DNA from: Wolfiporia cocos
Lineage: Eukaryota > Basidiomycota > Agaricomycetes > Polyporales > Phaeolaceae
Assembly: GCA_029448655.1 (NCBI GenBank)
Contig: JACCLO010000020.1
Coordinates: 1 to 64,000, forward strand
Length of the DNA stretch: 64,000 bases
Direction of reading: 5' to 3'
The notes beneath the pieces were generated by a model that made no database searches, was not told the origin of the DNA, and worked only from the letters and a program-made list of their open reading frames with translations. A program made the translations under genes and the position numbers. Shown here in pieces: positions 11,115-20,958 of this stretch. Positions within the stretch are counted from its first letter, which is position 1. Each line of letters begins with the position of its first letter.

Positions 11115-12941
11115 CTAGGCAAAATCCTGTTCTTCTACGAGCCGTGCTAGGAGCTCGGGGTTCTTGGCTTTCAGGGCCCTAATTGCTGTGACCGCTCTGT
11201 TAGCGGTGATGTATTCAGTCTCTTCCTCGGAGACTTCTTCAATGCGAGCTTCTTGCTCGGCTTCTTCTTCTTCGGTCTTTCGAGTAGTCCGCCTAGGGCG
11301 GGCTGGCTTCCTCGGCTTCTTCGGGCAGTCTCGCGACATATGTCCTGGCTGATGACAGGTGAAGCATTTTCCCTTCTTGATGTGATTGTCCCTTTCCTGG
11401 GTGGTCATTTGATCTACATCCATCGCATTCGGATCTTTTGGTGCGGTTGTCTGTGGAGCACTAGTGCGTCCGTTATTCTGGTTCGAGGCTTGCCAAGCCT
11501 TTTTCTTGACAAACGGTTTGTCCCGTTTCAAGAATATCTTGTACGTATTTTCATAGTACGAGGCAGCGGACTGCCATTCATCAATGGTCGCTGGTAGCGG
11601 CCGAACGCCGATGATGTATCGGGTTGTATGTTCGGGTAACCCTTTCTCAAAGAGGGTTATGAGCAACGCGTTTCCGTCCGCGCTGTATCGATCGTACTGG
11701 GCCTTCCCGGCCAAGTTGTTGAACTCGGTGATATAATCATCGATGTCCTTCCTGTCCTGGGTTACGTCCAGGATTTTCTTCCGCGCCTTCTGTACCTCTT
11801 TGATGGCTCCGAAGGCTTTCTGGAAGTCTGCATCAAACTGTGCAAGACTAGGCGGGAAGAATCGTTTCGTTTGGGGGTTCGTATAAACCCGGTGGTAATT
11901 CTGTTTCCATTGGCCCGTTTTCCCCTTGTTCGAAATATAAGAGAGGACAAAGATCACTCTCTGAACGTCATTTTGGAATGACGTTTCGTACATCGTAAAC
12001 CAGGAATTACACTGGTTTATGAAGTTCTGCATGTCGGATCGTTCCCCGTCGAATACGTCTGGGGGATTGATCTTTATCATCGGGGGTCGGTAGTACGGGT
12101 TCGGCGCCGGAGGTTGAGGCTGCGGCGCATTCGGTGGTGGAGGCCCTCCTGGGGGTCCTCCTCCTCCCGGGTATCCTCCACCCGGGTTTCCTGGGTTTCC
12201 TCCGGGGTTTCCGCCTCCGGGGTTCGCGGGGATTCCTCCTCCGAGTCCTCCAGGAGGGGGGGCATTCCCTCCTCCGAGTCCGAAGTTTCCTCCCAGTCCT
12301 CCTCCGCTTGTACCTGCGGAGGTTCGTCCAAATAGGCCTGAAGGCCATGTTCCTGGGTTTGTCGTTCCCATTCCTCCACTTGGGCTAGTCCAAGACGGAT
12401 TTCCTCCGCTACCCATTCCGGGTGCGTTCTGTGGGGGGCTTCCAAAGAGGTCTGTTCCTCCAGCCATAGGCCCAATCCCACTCTGCGCAAAAGCAGATAT
12501 AAATCCTGGAGGATCCTGTCCTCCGGTCTGGCTGTTATCTGTTCCTGTAAAGTTTCCAGGATTTCTCCCATCATCTCCGATGCGCTCAATTCCTGCCATT
12601 CCTGTGGCGCCCGAAGGCTGATTCGTATTTCCATCGGCATCGAAGGTTCTGTTGATGGTTTCGGTTTCGTTTTCGGTCAACGTCGCGGTTGACATCGGAG
12701 GGATTTCTCCGAATCGTTCGAACGCTTCACGCATTATTTCCCAAGCGGTCGTTCCTGCGGAGGGGTATACTTGTACCCACTTCGATGCCCTATCTTCTCT
12801 GGGGATGACAACAATTCCTCCGCGGTTACGGAAGGCTCCAATGGTGTCAGTCCACTCGTATTGGTTGAGTCTGTAGACTCCCTGAATGTCCTCGGGCAAG
12901 AGTTCAATCAGTCGTGCTGGGAATTCTGGTCCAAATATCAT
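11115..12941 (-). CDS. gag: gag of element A (intact, 608 codons)
   Basis: Starts at ATG 34 nt inside the primer site and runs uninterrupted to a TAG. The N-terminal ~100 residues are ordered. Residues about 100-285 are Gly/Pro/Asn-rich with PGG repeats. A capsid domain follows from the MIKINPPDVFDGE motif to about residue 495 (retrotransposon Gag type). A CX2CX4HX4C knuckle (CFTCHQPGHMSRDC) sits about 80 residues from the end, followed by a basic stretch and a glutamate-rich tail. Gag builds the cytoplasmic virus-like particle and packages the element RNA (family knowledge). The product is close to that of element C (615 codons), differing mainly in the number of Gly-rich repeats. Confidence 0.93.
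   Translation of the reverse strand: MIFGPEFPARLIELLPEDIQGVYRLNQYEWTDTIGAFRNRGGIVVIPREDRASKWVQVYPSAGTTAWEIMREAFERFGEIPPMSTATLTENETETINRTFDADGNTNQPSGATGMAGIERIGDDGRNPGNFTGTDNSQTGGQDPPGFISAFAQSGIGPMAGGTDLFGSPPQNAPGMGSGGNPSWTSPSGGMGTTNPGTWPSGLFGRTSAGTSGGGLGGNFGLGGGNAPPPGGLGGGIPANPGGGNPGGNPGNPGGGYPGGGGPPGGPPPPNAPQPQPPAPNPYYRPPMIKINPPDVFDGERSDMQNFINQCNSWFTMYETSFQNDVQRVIFVLSYISNKGKTGQWKQNYHRVYTNPQTKRFFPPSLAQFDADFQKAFGAIKEVQKARKKILDVTQDRKDIDDYITEFNNLAGKAQYDRYSADGNALLITLFEKGLPEHTTRYIIGVRPLPATIDEWQSAASYYENTYKIFLKRDKPFVKKKAWQASNQNNGRTSAPQTTAPKDPNAMDVDQMTTQERDNHIKKGKCFTCHQPGHMSRDCPKKPRKPARPRRTTRKTEEEEAEQEARIEEVSEEETEYITANRAVTAIRALKAKNPELLARLVEEQDFA
12077..12640 (-). CDS. Possible overprinted ORF within gag of element A
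   Basis: An open frame of 187 codons, shifted relative to gag and starting MPMEIRISLRAPQEW about 300 nt into gag. The first ~65 residues look helical with regular hydrophobic spacing (ASEMMGEILETLQEQI, LYLLLRRVGLGLWLEEQ). The rest is very acidic and ends with a short Arg-rich tail. Near-identical frames with the same start and end are open in C (26890-27474) and E (34629-35216) and broken in B. Caution: the acidic half is simply the shifted reading of Gly-rich GGA repeats, so openness there is partly compositional. No expression signal is visible. Function unknown. Confidence 0.35.
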   Translation of the reverse strand: MPMEIRISLRAPQEWQELSASEMMGEILETLQEQITARPEDRILQDLYLLLRRVGLGLWLEEQTSLEAPHRTHPEWVAEEIRLGLAQVEEWERQTQEHGLQAYLDEPPQVQAEEDWEETSDSEEGMPPLLEDSEEESPRTPEAETPEETQETRVEDTREEEDPQEGLHHRMRRSLNLRRRTRTTDPR

Positions 12942-12975
12942 GTGCCCTTACACCGTGGTCGGTGAGGGTGTGATA

Positions 12976-12986
12976 AGCTCGACCTT
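12976..12986 (-). promoter_or_regulatory. Self-primer binding site of element A
   Basis: The minus strand reads AAGGTCGAGCT one base inside the 5' LTR. Its exact complement AGCTCGACCTT lies on the minus strand at 13312-13322 in the LTR, 35 nt past a TATATAAA box, where the transcript should begin. This is the Tf1-like self-priming arrangement. No match to a host tRNA 3' end is evident. Confidence 0.85.
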
Positions 12987-12987
12987 C

Positions 12988-13695
12988 TGTTACGGGTCGA
13001 ATACCCGTTCGTATATTCGAGTCGCAAATAAAGATCGTTCTTCTGCACGTAGGCGTGTAGCCGTATGCAAGGCAAATACTTGTTAGATGCCTTCAGGTCC
13101 TAAGTGAAGTTCTTAGGAGATCGGTTAATATCCAATACGCGTTAGAGGATATAATCTGTTCAAATGCGAGTCTAATAGAATATAAGACTCGCCTAAGTCC
13201 GAGAAGTCAGTGTGCACTTCGAGGACTTAGTCGTTCGGTTGCTCGAGCGAGAAATACTGAGCGTAGTTTCCTACGTTTGAGAACGAGTATAAGACTTCTT
13301 GTTTGTACAACAAGGTCGAGCTGAAGAGCCTCGACAGTAAGTACATTAGTTTATATACTACGTTGGGTTCTAGGGGTCACGCCTGTCCCAGATGTCACCG
13401 ATACTATCTACGCTATAGTACCAAACGTTTGATAGGTATGTAGTGATATACCTGAGACGATAGATAGGAATGATGGCGGTTGAACACCATCTATCAGCTA
13501 ATAAACGATGAACACAAAATGGTGGCAGAGTTGGATCTGCCAAAGATGAAACGCGCCCTATAGACTAGTACAACCGGGGATGCGCCCAGTAGAGTCACGA
13601 GTAGCCAGGGGGGTTGGTTGCGCAACAAGTCCCTGTATCGTATTCGCCCAATGGTGAGTTCTGTCGATATTCGAAAAATTAGAATAACCGTAACA
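12988..13695 (-). repeat. 5' LTR of element A, with promoter
   Basis: 708 bp with the same termini as 3479-4186. The minus-strand TATA box is near 13350 and the predicted transcript start at 13322. The 13 differences from the 3' LTR are mostly transitions, several at CpG sites, so part of the divergence is probably methylation decay and LTR dating would overestimate age. Confidence 0.95.
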
Positions 13696-13893
13696 ACCTG
13701 ATGTAAATACCAGTCGAGTCCCTCAGCTCGACCTTGTTGAATTACAAGGATCTTATACTCATTCTCAAAGGCTTAAGACATTAAGCCCCCAGCTTGTATA
13801 TCGACGCTCTGACTCTGCTGAGTCCGATAAGTAGTGCACTACTTAATATGCTGAGTAACTCGACTTGGTTAACTTAGCTGAAAATCCGTAACA
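13696..13893 (+). repeat. Family-4 LTR, right part, split by element A
   Basis: Continues the LTR begun near 3110: ACCTGATGTAAATACC, CTCAGCTCGACCTTGTTGAA, CTTGTATATCGACGCTCTGA, ending AAAATCCGTAACA. It matches the end of the solo LTR at 43731-44272. Carries the AGCTCGACCTT transcript-start motif shared with family 1. Confidence 0.85.
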
Positions 13894-14782
13894 GTAAATG
13901 AGTACCAAGGGAGCAGCTACAGAGAGAGCAAAAAAGTATCTATGCTGATTATGTTAGCCACAACATACCGTAAGCAGTAACTACAGTGTCCATGTCCTAC
14001 TGGACTAAGTCCCATTGACTTTCAACATATGTGCATTCACTACCATGGGCCAGATATATCCCATATTCGACATTTTACTAATTGGCCATGCACAGCATAA
14101 ACAGTGCATCGTACCACTTCCAGAACCACTCCCTATATATGCATTCATCACCCTGGTCCATTCTGGTACATGCATTCAATCTTCAATTTTTTTGCTAATA
14201 AGCCATGCACAGTATAAATGGAGCACAATCATACATTTACCCTACCATACCAACTCTGTATGCATATTCACTGTCTGGTACCATGCTGATATGTACATTC
14301 ATCTTTTTATTGACCACTGCCAACATTGTTGAGTGGACTTCCACCTCCATGTAAGGCACCCTCCATTCTACCCAGCATACACTCAAGCCTGCTCATGACA
14401 ATGTGCAGCATCTCAAGCTCAACACCAGCACTTGTGGTGGGCACACTCATGAATGGGCTCAAGGGGGTACAGGTCTGTGCCACCTCACTTCTCCCTGACA
14501 CCTCCTCATGCCTGCACAGGTGATGCTCCTCCATTCACTTGAGCTCCTCCCACTGCCATGGTGCAAGTGGCTCTACCCCACCACAGGCACCTATTTCAGC
14601 TATGCCCTACTGCCCAGCATTCCTCTAGTTTGAGTGTAATGTGATCTCAGTAAATATGTAAGGTATGTACATTTTTGCTCCTTGACTATAGACCATGTGC
14701 ACCCCTTTTCTATAACCAGGTGTCCATCACACCACTTTGTGGTCTGGGCTCACTCTACCACCTTCCCTTTTTATATATATTG
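13894..14782. other. Gene-free stretch with degenerate ~120-bp repeats
   Basis: No credible gene. Between about 14026 and 14317 a block recurs with heavy divergence: (T)GCATTCA(C/T)..., a CATGG or GGTCC core, then GGCCATGCACAGCATAAA or AGCCATGCACAGTATAAA. I read two and a half units of roughly 100-120 bp. The stretch is CpG-poor like other old sequence here. A 75-codon reverse frame at 14307-14534 is unrecognised and probably chance. Confidence 0.4.
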
Positions 14783-15307
14783 TGTCACAGAACGCTCTGT
14801 GCGTTGCCCCAGGTGTTTTACTGCTGTAGGTGAAGATCAGCATATAGCCGCACCTGCTCCACGTCTCTCCTTTTCCTTAGTCTAGGTGCCTTGACCTAGT
14901 CACCTGTGCCTTCTGGGTAGGTGCACACTTTACTTACTCACATCACGGTCACATCCCGTTACTTAGTTACATACATCAACACTGTAGTTAGGTTATCACA
15001 TGGTCTCTTAGATATGGTGCACAGGCCAGATCTTTAGGGTGACCATTACCGGTCAACTACTGATGTATATAAGTAGGGCAGATGAGGTCTTACAGCCTCA
15101 TCTCTAAGAGTTTCAGAAATTGAGCATTGGCCCCTCGTTCACTCTCTCTGCACATGCCAGTCCAACATTGACGCTCTTTCTCTCTTACTTGCTAGTCTGG
15201 GGCACCTGAGTGACCTGGTATACTCACCTTGTGCCAACTCGACTGTCCTGTATTGAGGGTTAGGGGGTCCCTGCTGTGCTGGTCACACAGACAGTGGCTC
15301 TGTGTCA
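14783..15307 (+). repeat. Family-3-like solo LTR
   Basis: Runs TGTCACAGAACG...GGCTCTGTGTCA, 525 bp, flanked by TATTG at 14778-14782 and 15308-15312. A plus-strand TATA box (GATGTATATAAGTAGG) lies near 15065, about 15 nt after the motif GACCATTACCGGTC. Both ends carry a short hairpin-forming CACAGA...TCTGTG. No coding sequence. Confidence 0.93.
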
Positions 15308-15312
15308 TATTG

Positions 15313-15572
15313 TTCCCCGCCATGGCAATGAGATCACACCCAATGCATGTGCACTTCCAACAAGGACCATGTGTGGTGCTGGCTCCCCATGGGTGGTGGT
15401 GGCAGCAGTGGCAGAGACAGCCACAATGGGTGGGTGGCCTGGGGCAAGTGGGGCCACAAGGAGTGGGGTGTCATGCTTGTGGGGATGGGCACAGCATGCT
15501 TCAAGGTGACCGTGATGGCCAGGCTCTGGAACAAGGTTGGCAGTGTGTGTGGTACTGGCTCCCTGACATGCA
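15313..15572. other. CpG-poor flank of element B, no gene recognised
   Basis: A GT-rich, almost CpG-free stretch of 260 bp. Open frames run through it into the adjacent LTR and are not supported as genes. Confidence 0.4.
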
Positions 15573-15577
15573 CTGGT

Positions 15578-16855
15578 TGTTACGGGTCGTATACCCGTTC
15601 GTATATTCGAGTTGTGAATATAGATCGTTCTTCTGCACGTAGGCACGTTGCCGTATGCAAGGCAAATACTCGTTAGATGCCTTCAGGTCCTAAGTGAAGT
15701 CCTTAGGAGATCGGTTAATATGTCACAAACTTTCCATAATGTTTTGTAACAACCCTCGCTATAGGACGCACGCGTGGCGCTAGGCGTACGCCGCGTCTCT
15801 GCGCTGTAGCCACCTCCGGCGTCTCCCAGTTATTGCAGGTCACCTGGTCGTATGGTTAGCGCTGTAGGGTAGCGCGCGCCTCAGGTACCGTCACTAATGG
15901 TCACATTGTTACATGTCTCGTTACCTAGCACATGACCCAGTAGATAGCGGTGCACAGACCACATCTTTAGGGCTGGCTCGGTAGTAGATACAAGCATGTA
16001 TATAATACGACGAGATGTGGGCTTACACCCCATCTCTCAGATTCTCGACAATGGTGTAATACCCGTTCTCACTTATCGCTGTGTGACCTACTGGCCCGGG
16101 GCCCGTATCTCTCCTACCTTGACTGTGAGGTTATCAGCTATGTCGGCGTACACTAGGAATGCGGGGGCGCCCCATCCATGTAGCCTCTGCGCTCACCTCT
16201 GGTTGGTGCCTTATGGCCTCGATTGTAGGCTTGTATGGATCCCCCTGAGCCCAGGGGTCGCACAGACAGTGAGTCTGTGTCATAATATCCAATATGCGTT
16301 AGAGGATATAATCTGTTCAAATGCGAGTCGAATGGAATATAAGACTCGCCTAAGTCCGAGAAGTCAGTGTGCACTTTGAGGACTTAGTCGTTCGGTTGCT
16401 CGAGAGAGAAATACTGAGCGTAGTTTCCTACGTTCAAGAACGAGTATAAGACTTCTTGTTTATACAACAAGGTCGAGCTGAAGAGCCTCGACGGTAAGTA
16501 CACGGGTTTATATACTACGCGGGTTTTAGGGGGTAAGTCCATCCCAGATGTCACCGCTACTATCTACGCTATAGTACCAGACGTTTGATAAGTATGTAGT
16601 GATATATCTGAAACGATAGATAGGAATGATGATGGCGGTTGAACGCCATCTGTCAGCTAATAAATGATAAACATGAAACGAGGGCAGAGTTGGATCTGCC
16701 TAAGGTGAAATGCGCCCTATATGCTAATACAACTGGGGATGCGCCCAGTACGAGTCACGAGTAGCCAGGGGGTTGGTTGTGCAACAAGTCCCTGTATTGT
16801 ATTCACCCAATGGTGAGTTCTGCCAGCGTTCGAAAAATTCGAAATAACCGTAACA
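15578..16855 (-). repeat. 3' LTR of element B, split by a solo LTR
   Basis: A family-1 LTR (711 bp when the insert at 15721-16282 and one TSD are removed). Differences from the partner LTR at 44510-45221 are few and mainly C/T or G/A. The polypurine tract (minus strand AGGAGGGAGCTGA) abuts it at 16856-16868. Confidence 0.92.
15721..16282 (+). repeat. Family-3 solo LTR inside B's 3' LTR
   Basis: Runs TGTCACAAAC...GAGTCTGTGTCA, 562 bp, with TSD TAATA at 15716-15720 and 16283-16287. Plus-strand TATA box CATGTATATAATACG near 15995. The 3' end carries the hairpin CACAGACAGTGAGTCTGTG. Confidence 0.95.
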
Positions 16856-16909
16856 TCAGCTCCCTCCTAAGCATTCGTCGTCCTCAACGAATTCTCCAAG
16901 CCCCCTCCT

Positions 16910-17788
16910 TCAGAGAGCCTCGGTGTCCTGTTCGTTGTAGATATCCCCGTTCCCGCTGAGGGACGGGGTCGTAGGAGTTCGCCATACGAAGTGTTGGCAG
17001 CATTCATTCTGTCGATGACCCGGTTGATTGAGCCCACAAGCTCGGCAAATGTAATCGGGGCAATCGAGGATCCAGTGGCTAGCGGAGCCACATTGTCGGC
17101 AGGGTTGTTCTGGCGAGGGTCTCGCTGGTACTCGTAGGGAGGGGATGTCCCGTAAATATTTGTTGTGCCTGTAACGCCAATGGTGGGCTGCGCAGTGTAA
17201 GTTTCGTGCCGCCCATGTGGGTAGGGAGGTGGTGTCTCGTTCGTGCTCCCTCGCACCTCGCTCAAACTCCTCGCGGGTAATGCTCTGCACCGATGGAGAT
17301 CGTCGAATAGGTGGCGTGCTATTCGCTCTTCGCTGTCATGCTGGGGTAGCCCTAGGGCTCGTCGGGCGTGCAGGTGGTTCACGTCCCCTGTCACCTCCCA
17401 GACCAGGAATACGTGGCGTCTGGTCTCTAACTCCTGTTCTGCAGGCTCTCTGAGTCTCGGTAGGCAGTGGAAGTAATACTCGATCGCGTTCCATAAAATT
17501 AAACGGCCTTGCAACTCGGCGTCGTTCGTCGGTGGTGAAAAAGCGGGTGGGTCGTGGTATGTATTCGGGTCGGTTGGGAGTAACGTGCTCCCGATCCTCG
17601 AAGTCGTTGAGCGCATGTCGTAATCGGGCCGTCGTAGTGGCGGCCAATCTGTCGATAAGTCGGTCGGTGAGTAGCTCCAGTCCCTCCCTCTGTGCTCTGA
17701 TCTGCCCCTCCATTCGGACGAGGTCCTCGGTGATGTTCTGGTACGAGCTGTATACGTGGGTGAGATCCTGTGCGATGTCGAAGAGGGC
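16910..17788 (-). pseudogene. ORF3 (3' part) of element B, cut by inversion
   Basis: Minus-strand ORF3 remains from the VYSSYQNITEDL helical region to the two CCHC-like knuckles and the same C-terminus as element A ORF3 (ending EQDTEAL). The frame is broken between about 17340 and 17290. The pol-frame extension (16867 upward) is also open across it. At 17788/17789 the sequence jumps to plus-strand RNase H, the left inversion breakpoint; the missing N-terminal part of ORF3 lies at 19743-19928 on the plus strand. Confidence 0.85.
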
Positions 17789-19928
17789 ACTAGGAACGCC
17801 AGACAAGGAAAAACCATTTATCCTCGAGACTGATGCATCACAGTATGCCACTGGTGCAGTACTGAAACAGACAGATGAAACGGGGTGTGAACAGCCTGTG
17901 GGATATCTCTCACAATCCTTAACAGCGACAGAGCAGAACTACGAGATCTACGATCGCGAACTACTCGCAATAGTCCGCGCACTAGAAGAGTGGCGGCATC
18001 TATTAGAAGGAGCACCGCATCGGATCTTGATCCAAAGTGATCATCAGAACCTGACATATTGGAGAAGCCCACAGCGCCTAAATCGGCGACAAGCGAGATG
18101 GCATCTGTTCCTCTCGCAGTTTGATCTGAAGCTACAACACGTCCCCGGGAGGAAACTAGTCATGGCCAACATACTCTCTCGGTTGTATCACCTCGACGAA
18201 AGCGAAGGGGACAACGAGGGAATAACAATGATCCCTGACGAGCAGGTAATACATGCGATCCAGATCCTGATCATCGATCGAATCCGGAACGCCGAAGATT
18301 GAGATCAATCTGCGGAACAGGCTCTCTGAGCACTAAGCAATAAAGGCGAGTTCCCTTCGGGAACCAAGGCAGATGACTGGCAGGAGACAGACGGAGTTTT
18401 ACTCTACAAGGGCCGGATATACGTGCCAAAAGATGAGGGCCTCCGACAGGACGTCATCTCGGAATATCATGACTCTATTCCCGCCGGACACCCTGGAATC
18501 TGGGGGACAACATTAAAGGTTAAGGCCCACTTCTGGTGGCCTGACAAGGGAACAACGATAGCGGAATATGTCAGGGGCTGCGCCATCTGTCAACAGATGA
18601 AACCTGATAGGAATTCACTAAAACCCCCTTTGCAACCAATACCGACGCGAGAAGACGCCCTCCCCTTCTCACAATGCTCGGTCAACTTTGTCACCGATCT
18701 GCCAAAAGTCGGAAAATATGATTCCATGATGGTGATCGTCGACCACGGCCTATCCAAGGCAATCTCTCTCACCCCATGCGACAAAACGATTACAAGTGAA
18801 GGAGCGGCAGAAATCCTCCATCGAAAGATCTACTCGCAATACGGTATTCCCCGAAAGATCATCTCGGATAGGGGACCACAATTTGCGTCAAAACTCTTCA
18901 AAGAATTATGTCGACTACAGGGAACGGAATCAGCAATGAGTACGGCGTACCACCCACAGACAGACGGACAAACAGAAAGGATAAACCAACAGGTCAAAGT
19001 GTACCTTCGTATCTATTGCATGAACGACCCGTTCCAATGGGTACAACGACTACCTGACGTCGAATTTGCGCACAACACCAGACGAACCAAAAACCGACCC
19101 GCGCCACTTGAAATAATCCTCGGATACCTCCCGAGAGGATTCCCGGACTATGACAGAATTGGGAACGTCCCGGCAGCAGTCGATAGGATCAAAAAGATCA
19201 AAGAGGCGCGAAAGATGGCATTCATCGCACATGAATTAGCCCAAAAAAGAATGGCAGGGCGCTTCCTCAGAGAACTGCCGAAGCTTGAGAAAGGGGACAA
19301 GGTTTGGCTAGATGCAAAAAACCTAACAATACCATACGAATCAAACAAGCTGGCACCAAAAAGAGAAGGACCCTTCACCATCACAGAAAAGATGGGACCC
19401 ACGACATACCGGCTACAGTTACCCGCAAGTTGGAAGATTCACCCCGTATTCCACGCCGCCTTACTAAAACCATTCAAAGAAACAAGGGTGCATGGACCCA
19501 ATTATTTACGGCCGCCACCTGATGTCATCAAAGGACAGGAGGAATACGAAGTCGAAGCCATCTTGGCTGATAGATGGCGAGGAAAGAAACACCAATACTT
19601 TGTCAAGTGGAAAGGCTATGCCACGGCAGACAACTCATGGGAAGACGAAGGGAATTTGGAGCACTCCAAGGAATTGATAAAAGACTACCACAGAACGCGA
19701 GTCAGAACAACCCCGACACTCGAAAGCCGCACAGTGATAGTATGTCGACGACTCGCCACCAGCTCCCCCGCCGCGCTATGACCCCTCACAGCGAGGCAGG
19801 CCACAGGGAAGGGCGACCGAGAGGTACGCCGCCGAGGAGGTATTTCCCCCAACACCTGCAGATCAGACACGCCCTCCTCTGGTATAGGGCCGAGGGACCA
19901 TTTGCTGGCCGAGCCGATGGCTGGACGG
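17789..19928 (+). pseudogene. pol: Inverted pol segment of element B: RNase H, integrase, chromodomain
   Basis: The plus strand encodes, in order, RNase H (ETDASQYATGAVL, SDHQNLTYW), the integrase zinc-binding part (GHPGIWG, CAICQQMK), the integrase core (VTDLPKVGKYD, SDRGPQFASKL, TERINQQ), the chromodomain (FVKWKGYATADNSWEDE at about 19600-19670) and the first ORF3 codons. The rest of B is on the minus strand, so this 2.14-kb piece is inverted in place. Stops interrupt it at 18300-18302 (CGA to TGA) and just after. Pol ends in TGA at 19779-19781, the same place as in E. Both breakpoints fall at a GC dinucleotide shared by the two original junctions. Confidence 0.93.
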
Positions 19929-20958
19929 CGGGCCCCGTTGTGAACGCCTTTTTCATGAAGTCGAACGCCGTTTGTTCTTTGTCTGTCCATTGGAATCCTA
20001 TCCCTGTGACCGTCTTAGTGAGGTCAACCAGGGGTCGCATGTGCGTCGAGTAGTGGTCTATAAACTTCCGGTAGAAGTTCGCGAATCCTAAGAAGGACCT
20101 GACTTCTTTGAGATTTCGGGGAGTCAGCCATTCTTTGATTCCTTTGAGTTTCGCTGGGTCCATCTGAATGTTTCCTGGGGTGATGACCAGCCCCAGAAAC
20201 TCAACTCGGTCGACGCCGAAGGCGCATTTCTCGGGTTTCACAAAGAGATGATTATCCACCAGTCTCTGGAGGATTCGCCGTTCTCGTTCCTTGTGCGTTT
20301 TTTCGTCTGCGGAGAAGACGAGGATGTCGTCCATGTAGACAAGCACCCATCCTTCGAGGATTTCTTCTTTTAAGATTTCATTCATCATTGCTTGAAACGT
20401 TCCTGGCGCGTTGCATAATCCGAAAAACATAACCGTGGGTTCGTATAACCCTCGATTTGTTTTGAAGGCTGCCTTCCATTCGTCTCCTGCCTTGATTCGA
20501 ACGTTGTTGTACCCTGCTCTGAGGTCCATTTTCGTAAAGATCTTCGCTCCCTTTAGCTTTTCCAGGAGTTCTGAGATAAGTGGCAGGGGATAGACGTTCT
20601 TTATCGTCCCTTCGTTCAGATATCGGTAGTCTTGACATGGCCGTAGGCCGTTGTCTTTCTTTGGGACGAAAAAGAAGGGTGACGCCATTGGAGATTTTGA
20701 AGGGACTATGAATCCCTTGGCCAGGTTTTCTTTCAGGAATTCGTCCATTGCCTGCTGCTCCTTTGGTGATAGTGCATAGACTTTGCAGTCTCTTGGCACA
20801 AAGTCGGGTTTTAGTTCAATCGCGTGGTCCCATGGTCTTGATGGGGGGAATGCTGCCGCAGATTCCTTGCTGAACACCTTGGCGAAGTCCAATAGGTGTT
20901 TCGGGACCATCTCCTCGATCGTGTTTTCTGGTTCAGGGTTCTTTTGTGCGAATTCTTG
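19929..20958 (-). pseudogene. pol: Reverse transcriptase part of element B pol
   Basis: Open minus-strand frame carrying the RT domain: [52 protein letters not shown], catalytic YMDDIL near 20332-20343, [15 protein letters not shown], then the start of the RNase H connection. It is joined at its start to the solo LTR (20959) and at its end to the inversion breakpoint (19928). On its own it is a fragment without protease or integrase. Confidence 0.92.

Larger units (their letters stand above)
3479..13695 (-). mobile_element. Element A: family-1 Ty3/gypsy chromovirus with dUTPase and ORF3
   Basis: This is a full-length minus-strand element bounded by two 708-bp LTRs (3479-4186 and 12988-13695), which I count as 13 differences apart, 11 of them transitions. 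Reading leftward: primer site, gag, pol (protease, dUTPase, RT, RNase H, integrase, chromodomain), ORF3, polypurine tract. Two solo LTRs with TSDs sit inside pol (7831-8529 and 9184-10247). It landed in a family-4 LTR. ACCTG follows the right end, and the left copy seems merged with the LTR's own TG. Gag and ORF3 are open; pol is broken. Confidence 0.95.
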
